From the NCBI GenBank assembly GCA_019649035.1, contig BMAT01005384.1, positions 241,827 through 278,533 on the forward strand: a stretch of 36,707 bases of DNA, given 5' to 3'. Position numbers and translations under genes: made by a program. A model generated the notes under the pieces. That model was not told the origin of the DNA and did no database searches. It worked only from the letters and a program-made list of their open reading frames with translations. This DNA comes from Elysia marginata (lineage: Eukaryota; Mollusca; Gastropoda; Plakobranchidae). Every line of letters begins with the position of its first letter. The stretch's first letter is position 1. Positions 10,500 to 36,707 of the stretch are shown piece by piece.

Positions 10500-10915
10500 A
10501 CTTTGGATAGTGAAGTAGAAGAAGAAGACCTTGGAGTAGTAATGCTATTGCTATCAAGAACTGAATAATTTCTCAAAGCATTAACATGTGGAATCTCAAA
10601 CTTGAATACAAGGCAAACAAGGTTGTGGGTTTCATAGGAGATAATTCACTTATCCAAAAAAGAAAACATGAGAAAGTTGTTTATTGCACTAGTGTGCCCT
10701 CATTTGGAATTTGGCGATGTAGTATGGGCTCAATGTTTTAGAAACACAAAGACTTTGTTGAAAATTTTCTGAGATGTGTGACTGGAGTCATTCCTGGCCA
10801 CAATAATCTGGAGTATGAGCAAAGAGTAAGGAAAATAGGACTACCAAGCATGTAATACAGTCTAAAAGACTGAAGAGAATTCATAGAAGTACCTGAGGTT
10901 GTGGCAAAAGATTCT
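10500..10915 (+). pseudogene. Decayed CR1-like LINE, 3' part of reverse transcriptase
   Basis: Short blocks typical of the C-terminal region of CR1-type reverse transcriptases appear in order: EEDLGVV near 10525, then KLFIALVCPHLEFGDVVWAQ near 10675-10735. After a frame change come FLRCVTGVIPGHNNLEYEQR and KIGLPSM, up to about 10850. Several stops and at least one frameshift show it is inactive. It is a different family from the relic at 3245-3930, as the signature blocks differ. It lies between the two host genes or in an AKT 5' UTR intron. Confidence 0.7.
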
Positions 10916-11282
10916 TATTCTGTCATTTGTGATGGTAGACAAAGTTTTTTTAATTTATAGGAAAAAATTGACAAGGCTGTCATAAAAAAGCTCTTATCCT
11001 GTATCCCTGTCATACTACACCTTTTAGTTATGATAAAATTTTATCTTAAAAGACCTTACCGTTACGGTCTAAAAAAGCAAGGAAAAACATAAATTGAAAA
11101 TGTGTCGGTTTTGATGATTTTGTCCAGCATCACAACACACAGATGTGTCAATGCTTTTACGTTTCTTTGTCAATTCATTTTAAGTTTATTTTTACAAAGC
11201 ATCATCATGCAGTTTAAGAAAATCATGACATGAAATGGCTACACAACACAATTGGCTATTTTTACTCTCTATAGTTATAATT

Positions 11283-11534
11283 TGTGTGTGGGCCCAGGAA
11301 AATCATGGTATTGACGGAAATACTACTTTTGAGTGAACCTCTTTAAACCCATTTTTCTCCATTTTTACCTTTTGCAATTCATCGAATTTAAATGACCATA
11401 ACTCAGCAACAAAAAGAGATATTTAAAAAATTTAAAGTGCTACATACTCAGGACACTCTAAGCTTTCCACTGATATAAATATCTCCATATATTATATTTC
11501 CGTCAAAACCATGATTTTCCTGGGCCCACACACA
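11283..11534. mobile_element. MITE with 40-bp terminal inverted repeats
   Basis: The left end (11283-11322) begins TGTGTGTGGGCCCAGGAAAA and continues to GACGGAAATA. The right end (11495-11534) is its reverse complement with a single mismatch. The interior is about 170 bp, AT-rich and non-coding. Size, long near-perfect inverted ends and lack of coding capacity define a MITE. The flanks (TT on the left, TTT on the right) are not enough to assign a superfamily. Confidence 0.85.
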
Positions 11535-12606
11535 TTTCTGAAAATGCTTTGGGGCCCATCACAAATGTCAGTTTACTTTTGTCATAGCTTCACATTTATA
11601 GAGCACACATGACCTTGCTATATTCTTTAAACAAGGATCTTCCCTATCTGGACATAAGTTTAAGCTTAGCAAAGAAAAAATCAAAAGTGTTTCCTCAACC
11701 TCAGAGAATTAGAAATGTTAAGTGGAATTGTTTGCAAGCAGATGTTGTCGACGCCCCCTTACCACAGGCATTCACGAGTTGCCCTGACATTTAGTGGGTA
11801 GACATATACTGTGTCTGATTTTCTTTTATTAATATTCCAATATTCGATCCTTGTAAGGCCTACTTATTTTCAAGTGCTGAGATATGCTTTTAAAAATCTA
11901 GCTCTAACAAGTAACATTAAAGTGATTGTAATTTATGACATGAAAATAGAAGTTTGACTTACTCACCCAATTTCGGCAAATGTTCAATTTTTACACCTAA
12001 GACCTTAAATCACCATTCAAACCATTTTTAATTGAAATCAGCTGTAAAGCGTGAGAAACACAGGTTGAAAGACACTAGTCGGTATTAATTTAGAACTAAA
12101 CTATTGCTGCCACCACCAGGATCTCCTGTAAGAAGAGTGTTTTCTTCTTTTACAGTCTCGTAAACTACAAGCTAAGTACTGTGTACATTTAAAATGTAAA
12201 TGGAATTGAATTTTTCTTCATTTCATTAAACACAAATAGGGAGCCTGCAGCTTTACACTGTGGGGTGACAGAAGAAACAGCACCTACCTTTTTGTGGTTA
12301 GATGTAGGACCAGTCAACACATCTATTTTCGACTAAACATGCTTGGATTTGTTTCCTGTATTAGTACACTCTTAGTGTTACACCCTACTGAAATACAGGA
12401 ATGAGATCTAATATTTTTCTTATTGATTTTGCAACGCTCAATATGAAGTGTTATTGTTAACCATTGCTAACTGATCGTTTTAGATCAATAGCTCTATTAG
12501 CTGATTCAGTCAGTTCGTTTTCCTAAAACTTTATTAAAATACCCAAATTTTTATGTACATGTAAATAACATTTACCTAATAACATTTTTCTGTGTAAAAT
12601 CCTCAG
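11535..12606. other. Upstream region of AKT, probable 5' UTR intron
   Basis: No coding exon recognised. Because the first coding exon seems to start at an acceptor (12605-12606), at least one noncoding AKT exon should lie here or further upstream. I could not fix its position or a promoter. Confidence 0.35.
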
Positions 12607-12625
12607 GTAACTGATTATTTTCACA

Positions 12626-32038
<19,413 letters not shown>

Positions 32039-32332
32039 ATGATCGAGGAGAACTAGTACTTTAGTTAGGATTAGAAAAGAAAAAAAATCATCTGCCAATT
32101 CATGTCAATGACAGGGAAAGAAGGGAGATCTATGAAATTTTGCTAAGAGCATTGTTAATATTTTACGTTCAGTTTTGGTCTGGCTGTATTGAATTTTATG
32201 GCAACAGCAGTTTTTATCTTTGTGCTGGGGCTTATATTTTAAGCTCTAAATGCCTTGCGCTTAATGTCGTCTTTCTTTTAACCTTGTAATTTTTAAAAAA
32301 TATTTTAATTCGAGGCCTTTCTTCACTAACCT

Positions 32333-32338
32333 AATAAA
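32333..32338 (+). promoter_or_regulatory. Polyadenylation signal candidate for tail B
   Basis: First AATAAA after the tail B stop codon, about 295 nt downstream, in CTAATAAACTCTC. It predicts a short 3' UTR. Further signals near 32980 and 33633 would give longer ones. Confidence 0.5.
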
Positions 32339-32551
32339 CTCTCTGAAACGATATCTATTTTTAGAAAAGAAAGAAAATAATTGTCTCTTTCTAAAACCTT
32401 GAGGCATTAAGTATTTTATTTTCAACATTTTGTCAAGGTAAAGTTTAAAAAAAAAACCTGATGTTACTTGAATGGGTCTCTGAAATCCACATTTAAGAAA
32501 GCCATTACTAACTTTTGATATATTTTAAACTATATAATATAGTTAAAGGAA

Positions 32552-32625
32552 GGGTGAGTGGTGGCGCAATCAGTAGGATGGTTTACCACTATCTGAGGGG
32601 TCCAGGGTTCGATCCCCAGTCCCAA
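32552..32625 (+). repeat. tRNA-derived SINE head
   Basis: The tRNA-like segment contains an A-box-like TGGCGCAATCAGTAGG at 32562-32577 and an exact B box GGTTCGATCC at 32606-32615, with tRNA-like spacing. It continues into a non-tRNA body (CCCACACAGCACTTAA) to perhaps 32765. It does not fold as an intact tRNA, so a SINE is more likely than a tRNA gene. It lies about 500 bp after the tail B stop and could be inside a long 3' UTR. Confidence 0.7.
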
Positions 32626-32765
32626 TTATTTTGCTCCCATGTGCCCACACAGCACTTAATTGGTAGATAGGTCTGTTAAGAATTTACGAAAATGAAGCGG
32701 TGAGGAATGCAAAGTTCTGCTTCACTATGCAGGGGCCTTGCTCCTTGTTCCCTGACGCTCGTATT

Positions 32766-34161
32766 GTGTATGGGAAACTTAACTTTTGTAGTTAAAGGAG
32801 TCTTAGGGGAGAGAAGTTTCAATTCAGTGAAAATGATGAAATCAAATCTCATTTGACAGCACTTGTCTGAGCACACAAAGTTTAACTTATTCTCACTGCA
32901 CATAACATCTTCTAAACATTGTTCAAGTTTCGTATGTCTAAATGATCACTAATTTTTTATAAGCTGATAGATGTAAGTTTTAATAAAATAAAAACGCTTT
33001 TCATATTTTTAGTATCTTGCATATAACATTGCATGTGGCTTATGAAAGTGTTCTTAGATTGGCAGAAATAGACATAAGAGGTTGAAAATCCATAATTATC
33101 TGTCATAATCAACATCAGTAAAGAAAGCATGGCCAAAAAAATATATAAAATATTTTGCAAATTCTTTATTGAAATGTTATGTAAATAGTAATAATTTTTA
33201 ATGCATCTCAAATGCGCACATTTTCAGGTTACAGATAGAGTCTCAATAATGTTAGTTTATTTTCAAAGATTATTACTCATTTTGTTTAAGAGTAACATCA
33301 GATGTATTTGAAATAGAATAAAATTCATAATATGATAATTTGTGACTGTATTACAGTCATTGAAACAAACTAATTTATTAATGGAATTGCCACTTGATTA
33401 GTGTTGTTGCATCCTGAAATTATGACTAATTAGAAACATCTAGTTTGGGGGGGGGGGGGTACAAAACCCTCTTCTTTGTTTTTATTTTACCATTTTACCA
33501 TCTTAGTTGAAAGCAATTAAAATAAAAATTATATGAAGATACTGCCAGAGTAGATATGCATATACCAAAAAAAACACAACTTGTTTTAAGGTCAGTAGTT
33601 TTGGTTGAAGAAAGAAACTTTCTAATGTTTTGTGAATAAAAATGTATGTACATCTACATTGACTGCTGTCAAATCACAAAAAAATGTTATAAATATATTT
33701 TATGAATATAAGCATCTTAATTTTAACGAAATTCTCATAACAATAACATAGACTGCTGAATGTACAATGATGTGTTTTCAATCTATGTGGATCGGCTTGT
33801 TTTCCTTTAATCTCTTTGTTTACTAGTTAGTAATCTCATAAAGCTTGTTGGACTTGTTGTAGAAAGAGAAAGAAACAGACAGACATACATGCAGACAGAC
33901 TGTTCCCTAATAATATACAGTGTACATTGTAATCTAGTTTGTGTGGTTGGACATCAAATTCAGCATACTTTTTGAAAATCTGAAATTTGTTTTTTGCACT
34001 TGTACGTACAAAATTTAAAACATGCCTTCGATTACGTATTGCAATTTTTGTTTTGAATGTTTTATTGATCCTGAATGAAATAAATTTTAAAAGCAATATT
34101 ATTAGGAGTAATTTCTTATTTTTAGGTAAAACATGTTCTTTGCATTTCTGTAAGGCTTGAA
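32766..34161. other. Downstream flank, no gene seen
   Basis: AT-rich with a G run at about 33447-33459. The short open frames have no recognisable domains. It may be distal AKT 3' UTR or intergenic DNA. Confidence 0.4.
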
Positions 34162-34250
34162 GTAGTTCAGCCCACGACAATCAAAATGCAGTATCTCTCA
34201 TATGGTTTACACTGCAGATAATGCACTTTGATTGTCATGGGCAGAGTTGC
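34162..34250. ncRNA. Pre-microRNA-like hairpin candidate
   Basis: The arms 34170-34194 (GCCCACGACAATCAAAATGC, then AGTAT) and 34218-34242 pair at 22 of 25 positions across a 23-nt loop. After one mismatch, pairing continues outward for about 7 more pairs with wobbles, giving a stem of about 33 bp, the size of a metazoan pri-miRNA. The arms do not match a microRNA I can name. A short inverted-repeat transposon remnant is the main alternative, and either strand could be the transcribed one. Confidence 0.35.
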
Positions 34251-36508
34251 AACCAAAACTAAATACTGGTATAATTTTGTACTATATAACAGTGAAACTG
34301 GTTTCAGTAGCCTTACCTTGTATATATTTCCAGGTTTTATCTTTCCCATTAAAATTCATGATTAAAGCAGAAAAGTTTAAAATGTGATTGTTTTAATAGA
34401 ACCGTTGCCAAAAATGTTAACATTGAAAAACCAACCCACCGGCCTGCTACCTGCAAACTTATTATATTAGTGACCAGATTCAGATCTTTAACCTTCAACA
34501 CAATAGATCAAAGTAAGAGGGATGAGGTACATGTATTCTATGGAATCATATGAACGATAGTAAATAAGATATGTGCAGGATTGTAACTAAAATATAATTA
34601 TGCATTTCTATCTTCTTGAATTATAGAGAAAGTATTTCAGAAAGTTTGTGGCGGGGATAATAGAATCATAAACGGCTTTGCTGAACAATGCAATTTTTCA
34701 TATTTTATTGTTTTTCTATTTTATGTTTGTCAAAGTGATGTACCTTACCGGTTACTGTAAATTGCAAGCTTAATTAAATGGTCTGTTGCAGTCAATAACT
34801 AACGACTATTTCTAACATTTTCATTCCTGACAAACAATTACTTTGTAATTAAATTCATGATTTATGGCGCAGTGGGATTTTCTGTAGTGATGATCAATCT
34901 TGGATAAACGTATCTGGCTCTGGAAAGTAAGGAAAAGCTTCTGTACAAACTAGCCTTTACAGAGCAGACACAAAGCTCTACAAAGTAGCGCATATTTAAA
35001 GAGGGCTGCAAAACACCCATAGCACACGGTCTGTGGTGCTTGCAATGACATCATAGATAACCTAAATAATGTCCGAAGAAAAATTCAGCTGTAATATTTT
35101 TAAAGAATTAACAGGTACAATAGAGGCCTTCATTTCCAAATTTCGTTTGGGACAATAAAGTATTATCTTATCTTTGTGTAAAATTATATTTTGTAATCAT
35201 GCAACTGCAAATTTGAAATTGTGTTTTGAAAAAATGCACTGTTGTCAATGTTCATCAACAAAAAAATTTTCAGTGTATATAATCCTTGCCGAAAATAAAG
35301 GAATGTGATACACATATATGAACTTTATTTTTATGTGTTGTTGCATTTCAGTTTTCAGAGCAAATGTTTGGAAAGAATGTACATGTAGTGGAATATAACG
35401 ATAGCTTGTCATAGAATATCAGAGATGTTTTATGACAAAACGCCTTATAAGCTATTAAAAAACTCAGAAAAAAAAGGGCAAAAATTATGTGCAGCGAACT
35501 TTGATGATAATATACTTGCTAAATTTAACAATTCAACCCAGATTACTGAGAATTTAATGAAATAACCAAACAACCCCTGCTACTGATTCACTTTCTCTCT
35601 CTCTCTCTTGTTTTAATGTAAGGCTTCTGTCTCCTCTATAAGTTTTCTGTTTTCATCTTCCTTTCATGGTACATGTATTGTTTTTTTTTTATTTAATCAT
35701 CTTGGAAACTAAAATTTCACGAATACTTTTACAAGTCTCAGCATTATTATTACTTCTTAAATAGTAGTCTTCTACCTGAGTTAGCATTTGTTCAGAATCC
35801 AGTGGAAAAGTTTTTTTATAGAATGTACAACGTAGAAGTCTTCGTTGCCGTTCCATATCGGGCTATAATCCAAATTTGTTAACATAGAGGTTTCACGGGA
35901 TTGTAACTAAAAATAACCCTATCTACGTCCTAGTTTAATACTAGACATTTTTTACCAATGAAAATACTCCTATTCATGTTCCTCTGAGCATGCCAACAAA
36001 CATACACGGATAGCGACTGCCTGCAAAATTTTTTATTATTAATGTCTCTTCCCTATCCACAGAGGATAACAGCTAGACCGAGCTAAAGGGAACTATACAC
36101 GTGTATGGCAGCGTAGGTGGTGTTTTTACGGTTTAGCTCAAAAGTAGTCAAATATAGATTTTACGCAGATATAGTACGGCAACGACAAAGTGTATGATGA
36201 AACTGCAACTGTAAAAAGTAAAGGTTTAAAAACTTATAAAACTGACTGAATTGATAGTGCAGGAAACAAAACATACGCAAATATACTTTGTGAATGTGGA
36301 GATTACACAAGGGTGTGCAACACACTTCTTAGATCTACCGGTATCCCTATTGTATGGATTAACGACAAGTTGACATTTACTTAGACTTAGTGGGTAGTTC
36401 TATTCAGTCATGCAAATGCCAGACGGTCTCAGAGGGCCTGATGTACACATGGACCATCTGATTAAACAAAAACCAATATGCCAGGCGCCTCAGCGTTGAA
36501 ATTTATAA
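34251..36508. other. Right flank, no gene seen
   Basis: AT-rich DNA with a CT microsatellite near 35591-35608 and a retrotransposon-like tail near 35120-35172. No coding exon was recognised on either strand. Confidence 0.4.
35120..35172 (+). repeat. Possible 3' end of a non-LTR retrotransposon
   Basis: GGGACAATAAAGTATTATCT followed by TATCTT resembles the AATAAAGTATTATCT-type tails that end many invertebrate non-LTR elements. No coding remnant is seen upstream, so this rests on the tail alone. Confidence 0.3.
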
Positions 36509-36592
36509 GAATGGTTATAAATACTGTATATGTCTCACGTCCAGGGCAAAGAATGGATATAAATACTGTGTATGTCTTACGTCCAGGGCTAA
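36509..36592. repeat. Imperfect tandem dimer, 42-bp unit
   Basis: Copies 36509-36550 and 36551-36592, each with GAATGG, ATAAATACTGT, ATGTC and ACGTCCAGGG. The TGTCTCACGTCCA core also occurs at 13492, and a variant is at 2146, so this is part of a dispersed family. Confidence 0.85.
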
Positions 36593-36663
36593 GGAGTCAC
36601 AAGTTGTTTTTTTTTTTATAGAAAAAGCCATTTAAAGGTCTTCTTATTTTCTCTGTTCATGTA

Positions 36664-36695
<32 letters not shown>
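36664..36695. repeat. TAA trinucleotide microsatellite
   Basis: About ten consecutive TAA units near the right edge. Confidence 0.95.
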
Positions 36696-36696
<1 letters not shown>

Positions 36697-36707
36697 TCTA
36701 AATTTAT

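Noticed and set aside
11032..11045. 14-bp palindrome GATAAAATTTTATC
   Set aside because: Expected by chance in DNA this AT-rich.
32552..32625. Functional tRNA gene
   Set aside because: The A- and B-box regions are present but acceptor and anticodon stems do not pair cleanly, and a SINE-like body follows.

Overview
This is a eukaryotic, AT-rich (about one third G+C by eye), intron-rich draft assembly window. It has one complete protein-coding gene, part of a second, and many old transposable-element relics. There are no operons, ribosome-binding sites or CRISPR arrays. The predicted proteins and the repeat style (AGATCTAGA-rich low-complexity DNA, a tRNA-derived SINE, non-LTR retrotransposon relics, many short inverted-repeat elements) suggest an invertebrate, most likely a mollusc and perhaps a gastropod. 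That assignment is an inference.

The main gene is AKT (protein kinase B, RAC serine/threonine kinase) on the + strand, from the start codon at 12626 to the last stop at 32038. Ten constitutive coding exons were assembled by hand from splice sites and reading phase: 12626-12683, 13919-14044, 14358-14469, 14734-14830, 15351-15482, 16108-16173, 16740-16931, 17395-17523, 17995-18209 and 18737-18824. They encode residues 1-405 (PH domain, linker, kinase domain). Two alternative last exons follow, both in phase 0 and each with its own stop: tail A (23978-24220, 80 aa) and tail B (31778-32038, 86 aa). Both carry a turn-motif Thr-Pro and the hydrophobic motif FEQFSY, but the sequence between differs. 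The gene should therefore make two AKT isoforms (485 and 491 aa) that differ only in the AGC-kinase C-tail.

Left of AKT, on the - strand, three exons (2796-2702, 1984-1863, 702-606) join in frame. They encode part of a longin-like N-terminal domain of an adaptor-complex mu subunit, most like AP-4 mu. Its first exon was not found, and the rest lies beyond the left edge. The two genes are divergently oriented.

Between and around them lie two decayed non-LTR retrotransposon 3' ends (3245-3930, 10500-10915), a SINE (32552-32625), and four inverted-repeat elements (5634-6789, 8287-8881, 11283-11534, 31362-31590). There is a 3.4-kb AGATCTAGA-rich zone, several short tandem repeats, a 182-base N gap (21856-22037) and a microRNA-precursor-like hairpin (34162-34250). 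The most interesting items are the duplicated and diverged AKT tail exons and the hairpin.
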